Below, piece by piece: positions 17,507 to 27,475 of a DNA stretch of 64,000 nt; positions within the stretch are counted from its first letter, which is position 1; each line of letters starts with the position of its first letter. The stretch is taken from positions 1 to 64,000 of the forward strand of contig NZ_JAABOQ010000002.1 of the NCBI RefSeq assembly GCF_010671565.1, given 5' to 3'. Made by a program: the position numbers and the translations under genes. Origin of the DNA: Spongiivirga citrea (GTDB lineage: Bacteria; Bacteroidota; Bacteroidia; Flavobacteriales; Flavobacteriaceae). The notes below the pieces were generated by a model. That model did no database searches. It worked only from the letters and a program-made list of their open reading frames with translations, and was not told the origin of the DNA.

Positions 17507-19337
17507 GTATTGCCTCGTTTTTTTCAGTTTTATAATTGATAGTAACTCGCGTTCCTTTGCCGGGTTGGGAGTTGATAAACAAACGACCGTTAATATAACT
17601 TATTCGTTCTTTCATAAAGAATAAGCCCATACCACCTTCACTATTATTTTTTGGCACGTCATTTAAAATAGAAGGGTCAAAACCTTTACCATCATCATCG
17701 ATGACAATGCTCAAAATATCATTGGCAAAGTTAATGGTTACCAAAATATAGTTTGCCTGAGCATATTTTATGGCATTATTAACGGCTTCTTGAGTCACTC
17801 TATAAATGTTGGTTTCCGCTAAAGAATCAAATCGGATATTCTCTTCTGATTTGTTTTCAAACAGCACTTTCTTACCAGTAAGTTTAGACAGCTCAATAGT
17901 CATTTTATGCAATGCGGGAAAAACGCCATGATCGCTTAATTCCGGAGGTGTTAAATTGAAAGTTGCCGTTCTTACTCCTTTTATTAAATCGGCAGTCAGG
18001 TCCTTTAGATACGCAATTTTTTCAACGGTTTTTTCTTTATCATTCGGTTCAATCGACTCGATGTTGAACTTTAGTGCTGTGAGCATTTGTCCAATTCCGT
18101 CATGAATGTCTTTTGCAATACGCTTGCGTTCTTCTTCTTGACCTTCAACAATTTGGCTGGCTTGTTGCTTTTTTTGCAACATCTGTTCTTCAAAGTTCTG
18201 CTCGGTAAGTTGTTCTACTTTTAACTGGTTTTGCTTTCGCTCTGTTATATCGGAACACAAGATTAAAATGCTTTGTTGTTTGCTGGCCTGATGCATAGGA
18301 ATGATCGAAATATCTAACCAAATATGCTCTCCTTTAAAAGTGGTAATTTCAATTTCCTCATTTCTAATATTGGTCTTTCTGTTGCTTTTTAAAACTTGCT
18401 TTAAGTATTGCTGCTGACCTTCATCCTTTGTTAACAATTCAGATAAAGGACTATTAAGTTGATCTTTTCGCAAGCCCAATAAGTTTGTAAACTTCTTACT
18501 AATAAATACAATACTACCGTCATTACGGGCACTCGCAAAAAGCGCGGCATTGTCGATGACGAAATTAAGTTCTCGAAGTTCCTGAAGCGATTTTTCTTTT
18601 TCTACTAGTAAGTTCTCTATTTTTTTTGTGTTTCCATCAGATTCTAATTGACTTTGCATTAAATTAGAAATCGTCTTACGAATTTGAATGGATAGTGGTT
18701 TAAAAATGAAAATTATTTCTAGCAGTAGGATTAGTAATGAAAGGGCGACTAATAAATATTCTTTTTGTTTTAAATTTTGAAGTTTCTTATTACTGCGTTC
18801 ATCATATTTGTTGACAATATTGTCCATCATTTTCAAAAAATCGCGCTCGTTGTCAAGTAGCACGTTTTTCTCTTTTTCAAAATCAAAATTGCTACTTTTT
18901 AATTGCGATACAATGGTTTCTGTAGCGTTGACCATTGCTTGATGATGAATATCAATTTCTTTAAATAGTAAAAGAATCTCAGTGTCTTTTTCTATCGGAA
19001 GATTTATTTCACTATTACCAGATTGTAGTCCGATGTGTGAAGTTTTCCATAGTAACAAGGTCTGATTAATCTGCGATACAATTTGATTTTGTACTGTCGT
19101 ATCATTTGAAGGGCTTAACAGCAAGACTTCCTTCACCAGTTTTTGACTTAATGCCCGTTGACGACCAGCCACATTGATAACACGCGAATCGCTAAGTTGA
19201 GAGTTGAGGTGTGATTGAATTAATATTTGCGCAATGATAATGGTTAATGCAATGGTAGCAAATGCCAATAAATACCACTTGCGAATTCGTAAGAAAGTCG
19301 CTGTGTCTAATGGTTTTTGACGTTTTTCGCTAGACAT
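17496..19337 (-). CDS. NarX-like nitrate/nitrite sensor histidine kinase
   Basis: The 613-residue membrane kinase has a transmembrane helix at about 22-41, a periplasmic PilJ/NarX-type four-helix sensor domain, and a second helix at about 194-213. INVAGRQRALSQK (54-66) matches the P-box that binds nitrate or nitrite in NarX. A PAS domain follows at about 258-368. The kinase core is HisKA_3, with RIAKDIHDGIGQ and H412 as the phosphorylation site, then an HATPase with EAVNNAIKYA and GGMGLFFMKERI. HisKA_3 kinases pair with NarL/LuxR-type regulators, and one is encoded at 29766 on the other arm. Being inside the nirB operon, it is probably raised by the signal it senses. Confidence 0.88.
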   Translation of the reverse strand: MSSEKRQKPLDTATFLRIRKWYLLAFATIALTIIIAQILIQSHLNSQLSDSRVINVAGRQRALSQKLVKEVLLLSPSNDTTVQNQIVSQINQTLLLWKTSHIGLQSGNSEINLPIEKDTEILLLFKEIDIHHQAMVNATETIVSQLKSSNFDFEKEKNVLLDNERDFLKMMDNIVNKYDERSNKKLQNLKQKEYLLVALSLLILLLEIIFIFKPLSIQIRKTISNLMQSQLESDGNTKKIENLLVEKEKSLQELRELNFVIDNAALFASARNDGSIVFISKKFTNLLGLRKDQLNSPLSELLTKDEGQQQYLKQVLKSNRKTNIRNEEIEITTFKGEHIWLDISIIPMHQASKQQSILILCSDITERKQNQLKVEQLTEQNFEEQMLQKKQQASQIVEGQEEERKRIAKDIHDGIGQMLTALKFNIESIEPNDKEKTVEKIAYLKDLTADLIKGVRTATFNLTPPELSDHGVFPALHKMTIELSKLTGKKVLFENKSEENIRFDSLAETNIYRVTQEAVNNAIKYAQANYILVTINFANDILSIVIDDDGKGFDPSILNDVPKNNSEGGMGLFFMKERISYINGRLFINSQPGKGTRVTINYKTEKNEAIHGS

Positions 19338-19369
19338 TGTTATAATTGAATTATTATCAAAGTACTCGA

Positions 19370-19960
19370 TTAAGCATTAATCGCTTCAGACACGAAACTT
19401 AATGCATATTCCGAAAGAGGAAGCTCTAAAGCGGCTTTTTGTCCTTTCTCCGACATTTTACACCATGTTTTTTGCAAAATATCGATTGTTTTTTCTTTTG
19501 GATATTTCATTGCAAAAGCTTCGAAATAGTATTCTAAAAAAACCAAACAAATGACATCTTCTAAAACTTGAGTTTCTTCATTTTTGCGCAATTGCTTTTT
19601 TAGAAGAAGAAACTGCACCTTCTCGATCATTTCCTCAGAGTATCCTACTTCTCGTAATATGGTAGCTGCCTTTTCTGCATGAAATTTTTTTAATTCCTGC
19701 CGCCATCTTAAATAGCCTTCGCGATTCATGGGGAAGGAGTTTCGTGCAATTTCCCATCGACAGATATGTTGACATCTAGCGGTTAATTGCAACGCTTCCG
19801 ATGCATCCGGAAAAAACCGATTTAACTGCCTTGTCATTCTATGTGCATACAGCAACTCTTTTGGATATGATTTTCCTTCAAAAACTTCCGTATTAGGGTC
19901 TTGTTGGTTGGCCGCATCAAATAGTTGAAAAGCGTGCTGAAGTTTATCTTGATTAGGCAT
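19370..19960 (-). CDS. DUF4202 family protein
   Basis: The 196-residue soluble protein matches DUF4202, an uncharacterised, mostly helical family found near nitrate and nitrite genes. Conserved His and acidic residues are seen in AHRMTRQLNRF (about 55-65) and RCQHICRWEIAR (about 82-93), which recalls a degenerate HD-type metal site. Full HD catalytic activity cannot be shown. It lies 20 bases after nirD and 32 bases before the kinase gene, so it is cotranscribed with nitrite reductase. A role in assembly or control of nitrite reduction is the plain inference. Confidence 0.8.
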   Translation of the reverse strand: MPNQDKLQHAFQLFDAANQQDPNTEVFEGKSYPKELLYAHRMTRQLNRFFPDASEALQLTARCQHICRWEIARNSFPMNREGYLRWRQELKKFHAEKAATILREVGYSEEMIEKVQFLLLKKQLRKNEETQVLEDVICLVFLEYYFEAFAMKYPKEKTIDILQKTWCKMSEKGQKAALELPLSEYALSFVSEAINA

Positions 19961-19980
19961 GTATTTGAATTTCGCTAAAG

Positions 19981-20358
19981 CTATTCAGAAAAGCCTACAT
20001 ACACAAAGTCATTTTCAATTTTAACGGGATAGGTCGCGATTGGATCCAAAGTACCATTCAAATTGTCTCCTGTTTTTAAAGAGAATGTGCTTTTATGCAG
20101 CGGACAAGCAACTTTAGGTTCTGAGTTCTCTTCGCCAATTATCCCGCGTGACAGCACCATTTCCATTTTATGGGGACATAAATTCTGGCAGGCATACCAC
20201 GTATTTTCTCTTGCGAAATTGAATATTGCAATTTGCTTATCCTTGTATTTAATACATGCACCACCGTTTTTTGGAAATTTAGAGATATGGGCTGCTTTAA
20301 ACCAGATGTTTACTGCTTCAGGAAGTACTGTTTGATACATATTTAAAGTCGTAATCAT
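19981..20358 (-). CDS. nirD: Nitrite reductase small subunit, Rieske-type
   Basis: NirD is the small partner of the siroheme nitrite reductase NirB. The 125-residue protein has the Rieske fold and, unlike E. coli NirD, keeps the cluster ligands: CPH (C61, H63) and CPLH (C85, H88). It could therefore carry a [2Fe-2S] cluster and pass electrons. The ATG at 20358 is used here; a second ATG at 20340 (MYQTVLPEAV) is also possible. It lies 64 bases downstream of nirB. Confidence 0.92.
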   Translation of the reverse strand: MITTLNMYQTVLPEAVNIWFKAAHISKFPKNGGACIKYKDKQIAIFNFARENTWYACQNLCPHKMEMVLSRGIIGEENSEPKVACPLHKSTFSLKTGDNLNGTLDPIATYPVKIENDFVYVGFSE

Positions 20359-20422
20359 AACTATTGTTTTAAATGAAGGACTCCGTAAAAAGACCTAGAT
20401 GGTTCTTGTTAATGTAATTTGA

Positions 20423-22927
20423 TTAAGCCCATTGTTTAGGCATTTTTTGATCTCTGAGTGATACAAATTCAATGTTGTTGTCAGTCTCTTCTGAATTCAC
20501 AAAATGCGTATAGCGCTCTCTGATTTCTGGTGTTTCCACAGCTTCCTTCCATTCGCATTTATAAGAATCGACCAAGGCTTGCATTTCCCTATCAAGTTCA
20601 TCAGCAATTCCTAAAGAATCGTTGATAACTATGTTTTGCAAATAAGTAATGCCACCCTCTAGTTTATCTAACCAAGGAGCGGTTCGTTGAAGTGGTTGTG
20701 CTGTTTTAATATAGAACATAATAAAACGATCCACATATTTTATGGCGGTTTCTTTATCCACCTTTTCAGCTAGAAGTTCGGCATGTTTTGGGTTGGCACC
20801 GCCATTTCCACCTACATACACATTCCAACCACCTTCTACGGCTATAAATCCAAAATCTTTACCTCTTGCCTCAGCACATTCTCGGATACATCCTGATACA
20901 CCGCCTTTAAATTTATGCGGTGAGCGTATTCCTTTGTAACGATGTTCAATTTCCACAGCAAAACTGACACTTTCATCCATACCATATCGACACCAGGTTG
21001 AGCCAACACAGCTTTTAACCGTTCTAAGTGATTTTCCGTATGCTTGCCCGGTTTCAAAGCCTTCTTTAATTAGTTCCTCCCAAATAAGTGGTAGTTCATG
21101 CAATTTTGCGCCAAACATGTCAATACGTTGCCCACCAGTTATCTTGGTATATAGATCATATTTTTGAGCGATACGACCTAGTGCCATTAGCTGTTTGGGT
21201 GTGATTTCTCCTCCGGCAACTCTTGGTACCACGGAATAGGTTCCATTACGTTGAATGTTGGCTAAATACCGGTCGTTCGTATCTTGAATGGTGTTTTGCC
21301 GGTTTGCCGTTTCATTGTAAATGCTAGCGAAAATTGCGGCAACAGCTGGTTTACAAACTTCACAGCCATGACCACTTCCTGCCAAATCAATCAATTCATC
21401 AAAGTTGTCAACTTCTCTTAGCTTAACAATGTCAAATAACTCCTGCCTAGAATAGTCAAAGTGTTCGCAAATACGCTCTTTTACTGTTTTTCCAATAGTT
21501 TTAAGGCTTTCAGTTATTAAATCTACCACCATTGGCTTGCAACCACCACAACCCGTTCCGGCTTTTGTGTCTTTTGCAACCGCTTTTACGGTTTCATTTC
21601 CATCTTCAAGCACTGAACAACAAATAGCGCCTTTTGTAACTGCTTCGCATGAGCAAACTACTGCAGTATCTGGTAAGTCCATTGCACTGCCAAATGAAGC
21701 TTCTCCTTCACCGCGACTTCCTATAATTAGTGCTTCTGGATTTTCAGGTAACGGCATTTCATTTTGGTATAGCTGTAGAAGCATATTGTAGTCCGATGCA
21801 TCCCCAACAAGTATACCGCCTAGCAATTTTTTCCCATCATGACTAACATTGATTCTTTTATATAAGCTTTGGGTTTTGTTCTCGAAAATGATTGAATGCC
21901 CTTTTGCCGTTGGCATAAATGGTACACCAAAGCTAGCCACATCAACTCCAATCAATTTTAGTTTGGTTGACATATCAATCGACGATGCCATCACCGTTTC
22001 TTTTTCTTCCAAAATTTGATCAACCGCAACTTGTGCCATTTCGTAGCCTGGTGCGACTAGACCGTAAATCATTTCATTATATAAAGCCACTTCACCGATT
22101 GCAAAAATATTCGGATCAGACGTTTGCATTTTGTTGTTTACGATGATTCCTCCTCTAGTTCCCATAGCTAGCCCTGTGCTTTTTCCCAATTCATCTCTTG
22201 GGCGAATTCCAGCTGAAATTACGAGCATGTCAACATCGAGCATATCATCTTCACCAAATTCCATTCCTGTAATTTTCCCATTTCCTAATATCTGATTGGT
22301 GGCTTTGCTTAGGTGAATGTTAATTCCCATCGATTCTAGCTTTACCTGCAGCACCTTACTACTTCTTGTGTCCAGCTGTCTGGGCATTAATTTTGGGGCA
22401 AATTCGACTACATTGGCTTCCAAGCCCATATCCATAACCGCTTTCGCAGCTTCAAGTCCTAAAAGGCCTCCACCTAAAATAGCTGCCTTTCCACCTTTAA
22501 TCGTTTCGGCATAAGCGAGCGTCTCCTCAAGATCTTCTATGGTGCGGTACACAAAAACCCCTTTCTTTTCAACACCACGAATAGGAGGTACAAAAGGAAC
22601 AGAGCCAGTTGCTATGACCAATTGATCGTATGTTACTGTATTTCCTTTAGAAGTATCAATGGTTTTATTAGTACTGTCAATATTGATGACTCTCTCATTA
22701 GTACATAATGTAATGTCATTCTCATCGTACCAAGATCGTGGTGCTAAGCTTAAACGATCGGCATTGCCATCTTCAAAAAACTCACTTAAATGTACACGGT
22801 CATAAGCCTCTCTGGGTTCTTCACCAAAAACAATGAGTTTAAATTGGTCGCTATTGGCCTTTGCTACAAACTTCTCGCAAAATTTATAACCCACCATTCC
22901 ATTTCCAACAACAATGATTGTTTTCAT
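20423..22927 (-). CDS. nirB: Assimilatory NAD(P)H nitrite reductase large subunit
   Basis: NirB reduces nitrite to ammonium with six electrons from NAD(P)H in the cytoplasm. The 834-residue protein has an FAD/NAD(P) reductase module (1-310, with VVGNGMVGYKF and GGGLLGLEAAKAV), then a BFD-like [2Fe-2S] domain with C425, C427, C460 and C463. A second, partial BFD repeat has C522 and C525. The siroheme/[4Fe-4S] domain has C640, C646, C680 and C684 in the CX5C...CX3C pattern, so it should be active. It is the first gene of a six-gene minus-strand operon ending at 16555. A NarL-like inverted repeat overlaps its promoter. Confidence 0.96.
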   Translation of the reverse strand: MKTIIVVGNGMVGYKFCEKFVAKANSDQFKLIVFGEEPREAYDRVHLSEFFEDGNADRLSLAPRSWYDENDITLCTNERVINIDSTNKTIDTSKGNTVTYDQLVIATGSVPFVPPIRGVEKKGVFVYRTIEDLEETLAYAETIKGGKAAILGGGLLGLEAAKAVMDMGLEANVVEFAPKLMPRQLDTRSSKVLQVKLESMGINIHLSKATNQILGNGKITGMEFGEDDMLDVDMLVISAGIRPRDELGKSTGLAMGTRGGIIVNNKMQTSDPNIFAIGEVALYNEMIYGLVAPGYEMAQVAVDQILEEKETVMASSIDMSTKLKLIGVDVASFGVPFMPTAKGHSIIFENKTQSLYKRINVSHDGKKLLGGILVGDASDYNMLLQLYQNEMPLPENPEALIIGSRGEGEASFGSAMDLPDTAVVCSCEAVTKGAICCSVLEDGNETVKAVAKDTKAGTGCGGCKPMVVDLITESLKTIGKTVKERICEHFDYSRQELFDIVKLREVDNFDELIDLAGSGHGCEVCKPAVAAIFASIYNETANRQNTIQDTNDRYLANIQRNGTYSVVPRVAGGEITPKQLMALGRIAQKYDLYTKITGGQRIDMFGAKLHELPLIWEELIKEGFETGQAYGKSLRTVKSCVGSTWCRYGMDESVSFAVEIEHRYKGIRSPHKFKGGVSGCIRECAEARGKDFGFIAVEGGWNVYVGGNGGANPKHAELLAEKVDKETAIKYVDRFIMFYIKTAQPLQRTAPWLDKLEGGITYLQNIVINDSLGIADELDREMQALVDSYKCEWKEAVETPEIRERYTHFVNSEETDNNIEFVSLRDQKMPKQWA

Positions 22928-22951
22928 ACGTATTCATTTTTAATCATAGGA

Positions 22952-22973
22952 CAATATTACGTATTAATACGTA
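22952..22973 (-). promoter_or_regulatory. nirB promoter with NarL-like 7-2-7 operator
   Basis: The 16-base perfect palindrome TACGTATTAATACGTA (22958-22973) has the layout of two 7-base inverted half-sites with a 2-base spacer, as used by E. coli NarL/NarP. On the minus strand its last TA starts TAATATTG (22959 down to 22952), a 7/8 match to TAnnTTTG. No -33 TTTG is present, so the promoter probably needs an activator. An extra half-site, TACGTAC, lies at 23001-23007, towards cobA. Confidence 0.72.
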
Positions 22974-23050
22974 TTATATGTGTAATTATTTGGAAATAAA
23001 TACGTACTATTGTTGTCAATTTGATAATGTAGATTCAAAAATTTGATAAA

Positions 23051-23824
23051 ATGAAGTTTGACATTCAGCCAAAAGTTAGTTTAGTAGGCGCCGGTCCTGG
23101 TAGCGAAGATCTTATAACAGTAAGAGGTTTAAGGGTGTTGCAGTCGGCTGATGTAATTTTGTACGATGCATTGGTGAGTAAAGAGCTACTTAATCAAGTT
23201 GATGTGTCGATCCCTAAAATATACGTAGGAAAACGTTGTAGTCAACATTCGTTTACTCAAGACGATATTAATATAATGATTGTAGAAAATGCATTTAAAC
23301 ATGGTCATGTTGTTCGCCTAAAAGGTGGTGATCCTTTTGTTTTTGGGAGAGCGTATGAGGAGATTGATTTTGTAGAGTCTTTTGGAATTTCAGTATCAAT
23401 TGTTCCTGGAATTTCTAGTGCATTAGCAGTTCCGTCTAGCCAAGGTATTCCCATGACTACACGAGGTGTAAGTACTAGTTTTTGGGTAATGACTGCGACC
23501 AAGCGAGACGGCTCTTTTTCAGAAGATCTTCAACATGCCTCGCGATCCTCAGCTACTATGGTAATACTTATGGGAATTCGAAGATTAGCTAATATTACTA
23601 ACGAAATCCTTAAATACAGGGGGTTATCTACACCTATAGCAATCATTCAAAATGGAACATTATCTAATGAGAAGTGTACCGTTTCTACACTAGGAGATAT
23701 ATCCAATTTAATTCATACTATTGACACCTCAAAGCCTGGTATTATTGTTGTTGGTGAGGTTGTAACCAAACATGCGGCATTTTTCGAAGAGGAAGTGCAA
23801 CGGGTATTGTATCCACATCTGTAA
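23051..23824 (+). CDS. cobA: Uroporphyrinogen-III C-methyltransferase (SUMT)
   Basis: The enzyme adds two methyl groups from S-adenosylmethionine to uroporphyrinogen III, giving precorrin-2, the start of siroheme synthesis. The 257-residue length fits single-domain CobA. The SUMT signatures VGAGPGSEDLITVRG (about 12-26) and LKGGDPFVFGRAYEE (about 93-107) are intact, and MTTRGVSTSFWVMTA follows. It is transcribed away from nirB, and the 123-base gap holds the NarL-like operator and an extra half-site. It supplies siroheme to NirB together with the dehydrogenase/chelatase at 16913. Confidence 0.95.
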   Translation: MKFDIQPKVSLVGAGPGSEDLITVRGLRVLQSADVILYDALVSKELLNQVDVSIPKIYVGKRCSQHSFTQDDINIMIVENAFKHGHVVRLKGGDPFVFGRAYEEIDFVESFGISVSIVPGISSALAVPSSQGIPMTTRGVSTSFWVMTATKRDGSFSEDLQHASRSSATMVILMGIRRLANITNEILKYRGLSTPIAIIQNGTLSNEKCTVSTLGDISNLIHTIDTSKPGIIVVGEVVTKHAAFFEEEVQRVLYPHL

Positions 23825-23980
23825 TTACTCGTTCAAGCCAATAGTATAGTCTGCTCGCTGCTAAATCTTCATCTTTCACTTAGATTTTATTCTTTTAAAA
23901 ATTGGAATTTCTCAATTTCAATATTCTTTTTTTCTCAATCCCAAGATTTTTTGTGCATCATAATTGATTACTCGTAAAAA

Positions 23981-24045
23981 TACGTATTAAATGATATTTT
24001 TTTCAAATATTATTACGTATTAATACGTAGTAGTACGTATTTTTG
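23981..24045 (+). promoter_or_regulatory. nrtA promoter with NarL-like operators
   Basis: A perfect TACGTATTAATACGTA palindrome lies at 24014-24029. A second, overlapping 7-2-7 site, TACGTAG-TA-GTACGTA, lies at 24024-24039. A single half-site, TACGTAT, is at 23981-23987. The last TA of the second site begins TATTTTTG (24038-24045), a full TAnnTTTG match, about 40 bases before the ATG. There is no -33 TTTG at the right distance, as expected for an activator-dependent promoter. Confidence 0.78.
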
Positions 24046-24084
24046 ACACATCAACAGAATGTTTAACAATTAAATCTATTGAAA

Positions 24085-25482
24085 ATGAAATTAACTTTAA
24101 TCAAAGCGTCGGTCTTTTTGGTATCTATCTATATATTGATAGGCTGTGGCGGAAAAGAATCAAAAAAGGATACTGTTGCTGTTAATACAGACACAGCGAC
24201 ATCAAAAACAAAGACCTTAGATATAGAGAAGCCACAACTTACTTTTGGTTTCATCAAGTTAACAGATATGGCTCCTTTGGCCATCGCAAAGGAAAAAGGT
24301 TTTTTCGAAGATGAAGGTTTATACGTTTCTGTAGAGGCGCAGTCTAATTGGAAAAATGTATTAGACCGTGTTATAGATGGTCAATTAGATGGATCACATA
24401 TGTTAGCCGGTCAGCCGATAGCTGCAGGTGCTGGTTTTGGTAGACAAGCGCAATTAGTCACTCCGTTTTCAATGGATTTAAACGGAAACGGGATTACCGT
24501 TTCTAATGATGTGTGGTCAAAAATGGAGCCTAATGTTCCTAAAGGGGCAGATGGTAAGCCAGTTCATCCTATAAAGGCAGACGCTTTAAAACCCGTAATT
24601 ACAGATTATAAGAATAGTGGTAAGCCATTTAAAATGGGCATGGTCTTTCCGGTATCTACTCATAACTACGAAATACGTTATTGGTTAGCTGCAGCAGGAA
24701 TTCACCCGGGAATGTATACTGCCGACAATGTACAAGGACAAATTGATGCTGAAGTATTATTGTCAGTTACACCTCCGCCACAAATGCCAGCTACGCTAGA
24801 GTCAGGAACAATCTACGGTTATTGTGTAGGAGAACCTTGGAATCAGCAAGCCGTATTTAAAGGTATTGGTGTTCCGGTAACTACAAACTACGATATATGG
24901 AAAAACAATCCTGAAAAGGTATTTGTAATGACAAAGAAGTTTGTTGATGAAAATCCAAATACTGCTATTGCCGTAACCAAGGCATTGATTAGAGCTGGGA
25001 AGTGGTTAGATGAGCCAGCGAATAGAGCAGAGGCAGTTAAAATATTATCGATGTCACAATATGTAGGAGCACCAGAAGAGGTGCTTGCTAACTCTATGAC
25101 CGGAACCTTTGAATTTGAGAAAGGTGATAAGCGTGCAATGCCCGATTTTAACGTGTTTTACAAATACAATGCAACTTACCCATTTTATTCTGATGGGATC
25201 TGGTTCTTGACTCAAATGCGTCGATGGGGACAAATTCCAGAAACGAAAAGTGCGCAGTGGTATGGCGAAACTATTAAAGATATTTATCGACCTGATATCT
25301 GGAAAAAAGCTGCCGACTTACTAGTGGCTGAAGGGCAAATTCCTGCAAGCGACATTCCTCAAACGGATGGCTACAAGCCGCCAACCAGCGAATTCATCGA
25401 TGGAAATTCATTTGATGCAAAAGATCCTATAGGATACATCAATAGTTTTTCTATTGGGAATAAGGATAAGGCAGTGCAGTAA
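24085..25482 (+). CDS. nrtA: Nitrate/nitrite ABC transporter substrate-binding lipoprotein
   Basis: NrtA/CmpA-family proteins bind nitrate outside the inner membrane and hand it to NrtB. The frame also opens at a TTG at 24079, but the ATG at 24085 fits the signal better and gives 465 residues. The lipobox is YILIGC with C21. The ligand-binding core starts near [20 protein letters not shown]. The family stretch [17 protein letters not shown] is present, and the long C-terminal part includes [17 protein letters not shown], which is typical of nitrate rather than sulfonate binders. It is the first gene of the nrtABCD-porin run. Confidence 0.93.
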   Translation: MKLTLIKASVFLVSIYILIGCGGKESKKDTVAVNTDTATSKTKTLDIEKPQLTFGFIKLTDMAPLAIAKEKGFFEDEGLYVSVEAQSNWKNVLDRVIDGQLDGSHMLAGQPIAAGAGFGRQAQLVTPFSMDLNGNGITVSNDVWSKMEPNVPKGADGKPVHPIKADALKPVITDYKNSGKPFKMGMVFPVSTHNYEIRYWLAAAGIHPGMYTADNVQGQIDAEVLLSVTPPPQMPATLESGTIYGYCVGEPWNQQAVFKGIGVPVTTNYDIWKNNPEKVFVMTKKFVDENPNTAIAVTKALIRAGKWLDEPANRAEAVKILSMSQYVGAPEEVLANSMTGTFEFEKGDKRAMPDFNVFYKYNATYPFYSDGIWFLTQMRRWGQIPETKSAQWYGETIKDIYRPDIWKKAADLLVAEGQIPASDIPQTDGYKPPTSEFIDGNSFDAKDPIGYINSFSIGNKDKAVQ

Positions 25483-25503
25483 ATTGATTTAATACCAAAA
25501 ATT

Positions 25504-26601
25504 ATGGGACAAGAAATTATATTAAAGCAAGGACAAAATTCATCGTTTTTGAAGCCTTTGTTATTGAAATTGACTTCAAGATTTCAGAAGAAAAGCGTGT
25601 TGTCCAGTCTTAAAAAAACTGGAATAACGGTACTTTCAATACTATTATTCTTGGGATTATGGCATTTAGGTTCTAAAGCGCTTTATAATAAAGAGGCGTC
25701 CTTTAAAATAGAGAAGGCCTTGACTGAACGTGGTCAAGCGGCAGCAGATGCTGAGCGTGATTGCATTGCATCGGGTGAGAGTAGCTGTCAGCCAAATACC
25801 TTGCCCTCGCCAGCACAAGTGTGGTCTTCATTACAGTCGCTAATTGCCGATCATAAAGTAATTACTGCCGACAAAGCCGCTTTTTCGGCAAAAATGGCTG
25901 ATGTAAACGCCAAGTTAATCGCAAAAGGTAAAGATGCAATTGTATATACCGGTAGAGCATCTTTTATAGATATTGTATTGACTAGTATTAAAACGGTATT
26001 CGCTGGTTTCCTGTTGGCACTCTTAATTGCAGTACCTATCGGAATCATAATAGGACTTAGTCCGTCATTACGCAGTGCGTTCAATTGGTTTATTCAAGTT
26101 TTTAAGCCAGTTTCTCCTGTGGTTTGGTACTTATTGGTTTTTATGATTGTAAAAACGCTATACATTGGTGATAGTACTGATAACGCTTTTGTTATCTCAT
26201 TTATTAGCGTTGGTCTTTGCGCCATGTGGGCGACCTTGGTCAATACTGCAATGGGCGTATCTTCAGTTGATAAGGATTATATCAATGTAGCTAAAGTTCT
26301 AAAACTAGGCACTTTTCAAAAAGTGTTTAAAGTGATTCTACCATCATCTTTGCCATTAATATTTACCGGATTGCGAATTACATTGTCTGTAGCATGGATG
26401 GTATTAATAGCAATCGAACTTTTAGCCCAAAGTCAAGGTCTAGGATTATTTGTTTGGGAAGAATTCCAAAATGGAGCAAACGATTCTAATGCGAAAATAA
26501 TTGTGGCCATGTTTGTAATTGGCATTATCGGTTTCTTATTAGATAGGCTTATGCTTACTGTGCAGAATGGAGTTTCTTTTAATAAAAACGAAGCAGTTTA
26601 A
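25504..26601 (+). CDS. nrtB: Nitrate ABC transporter permease
   Basis: The 365-residue inner-membrane permease forms the channel of the nitrate importer. A first helix at about 44-60 is followed by a periplasmic loop of roughly 100 residues, longer than in many ABC permeases but usual in NrtB. About five helices follow from residue 158 on. The cytoplasmic EAA-type loop that contacts the ATPases is seen around VAKVLKLGTFQKVFKVILPS. It follows nrtA by 21 bases and precedes nrtC by 20. Confidence 0.93.
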   Translation: MGQEIILKQGQNSSFLKPLLLKLTSRFQKKSVLSSLKKTGITVLSILLFLGLWHLGSKALYNKEASFKIEKALTERGQAAADAERDCIASGESSCQPNTLPSPAQVWSSLQSLIADHKVITADKAAFSAKMADVNAKLIAKGKDAIVYTGRASFIDIVLTSIKTVFAGFLLALLIAVPIGIIIGLSPSLRSAFNWFIQVFKPVSPVVWYLLVFMIVKTLYIGDSTDNAFVISFISVGLCAMWATLVNTAMGVSSVDKDYINVAKVLKLGTFQKVFKVILPSSLPLIFTGLRITLSVAWMVLIAIELLAQSQGLGLFVWEEFQNGANDSNAKIIVAMFVIGIIGFLLDRLMLTVQNGVSFNKNEAV

Positions 26602-26621
26602 TCATTTTTAAACGAAATAAG

Positions 26622-27461
26622 ATGGCTTATCTGGAATTAAAAAATGTCTACAAAACCTACGGTGAAGGCGCAAACCAAACCGAAGTGTTATCTAATATTA
26701 ATTTGTCTATAGAAGAAGGGGAGTTTGTAGCGATCGTTGGATTTACGGGAAGCGGCAAAACAACCTTAGTCAATCTAATAAACGGACTTTTAAGGCCGAC
26801 TAGTGGTGAAGTTTTGTTTAAAGGAAAGCGAGTAGTGGATACGAGTCACGAAAGAGGGGTCATTTTTCAGAATTACTCCTTGCTACCATGGCTTACCGTT
26901 GGTCAAAATGTATTTATGGCGGTCAGAGAAGCGTATCCTAAAAAGGACAAATCATTCTTGAAAAAACGGGTGAGTGAATATGTTGACATGGTAGGGCTTA
27001 CGCCTGCAATCAACAAAAGACCGAAAGAACTTTCTGGCGGAATGAGACAGCGAGTTGCGGTTGCAAGAGCACTTGCTATGAATCCCGAAATGATAATTAT
27101 GGATGAGCCCTTAGGTGCTTTAGATGCCTTAACACGTGGTAATCTTCAAGATGAGATACTTAATATTTGGAGTCAAGACAAACGTACAGCATTATTAATT
27201 ACTAATGATGTCGATGAAGGTATTTATATGGCAGATCGTATTATTCCATTAAAACCGGGGCCTAAGGCAACTTTGGGACCAGAGTTTAAAATTGAGATCG
27301 ATAGGCCTAGAGATAAAACGGCACTTAACGACAATCTTAATTTTAAAAAGACTCGAAATGCCATAATTGAGTATTTGATGGATATCGGAGAGTCTAGAAA
27401 ATCATCGTCGAGTGAGGAGTTTAAGCTTCCTGAAGTAAGTCCAAAAAGCTTTGTCGCCTAA
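26622..27461 (+). CDS. nrtC: Nitrate ABC transporter ATPase (NrtC-like, without C-terminal binding domain)
   Basis: This 279-residue ATPase drives nitrate import. Walker A is GFTGSGKTT, the signature is LSGGMRQRVAVARALA, and Walker B is MIIMDEPLGALDA. LLITNDVDEGIYMADRIIPL, with Asn in place of the usual His, is characteristic of NrtC. Cyanobacterial NrtC carries an extra C-terminal NrtA-like regulatory domain of about 380 residues; it is missing here, so that mode of inhibition is absent. The partner ATPase gene starts 14 bases downstream. Confidence 0.9.
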   Translation: MAYLELKNVYKTYGEGANQTEVLSNINLSIEEGEFVAIVGFTGSGKTTLVNLINGLLRPTSGEVLFKGKRVVDTSHERGVIFQNYSLLPWLTVGQNVFMAVREAYPKKDKSFLKKRVSEYVDMVGLTPAINKRPKELSGGMRQRVAVARALAMNPEMIIMDEPLGALDALTRGNLQDEILNIWSQDKRTALLITNDVDEGIYMADRIIPLKPGPKATLGPEFKIEIDRPRDKTALNDNLNFKKTRNAIIEYLMDIGESRKSSSSEEFKLPEVSPKSFVA

Positions 27462-27475
27462 TTAAAATAATAGCT

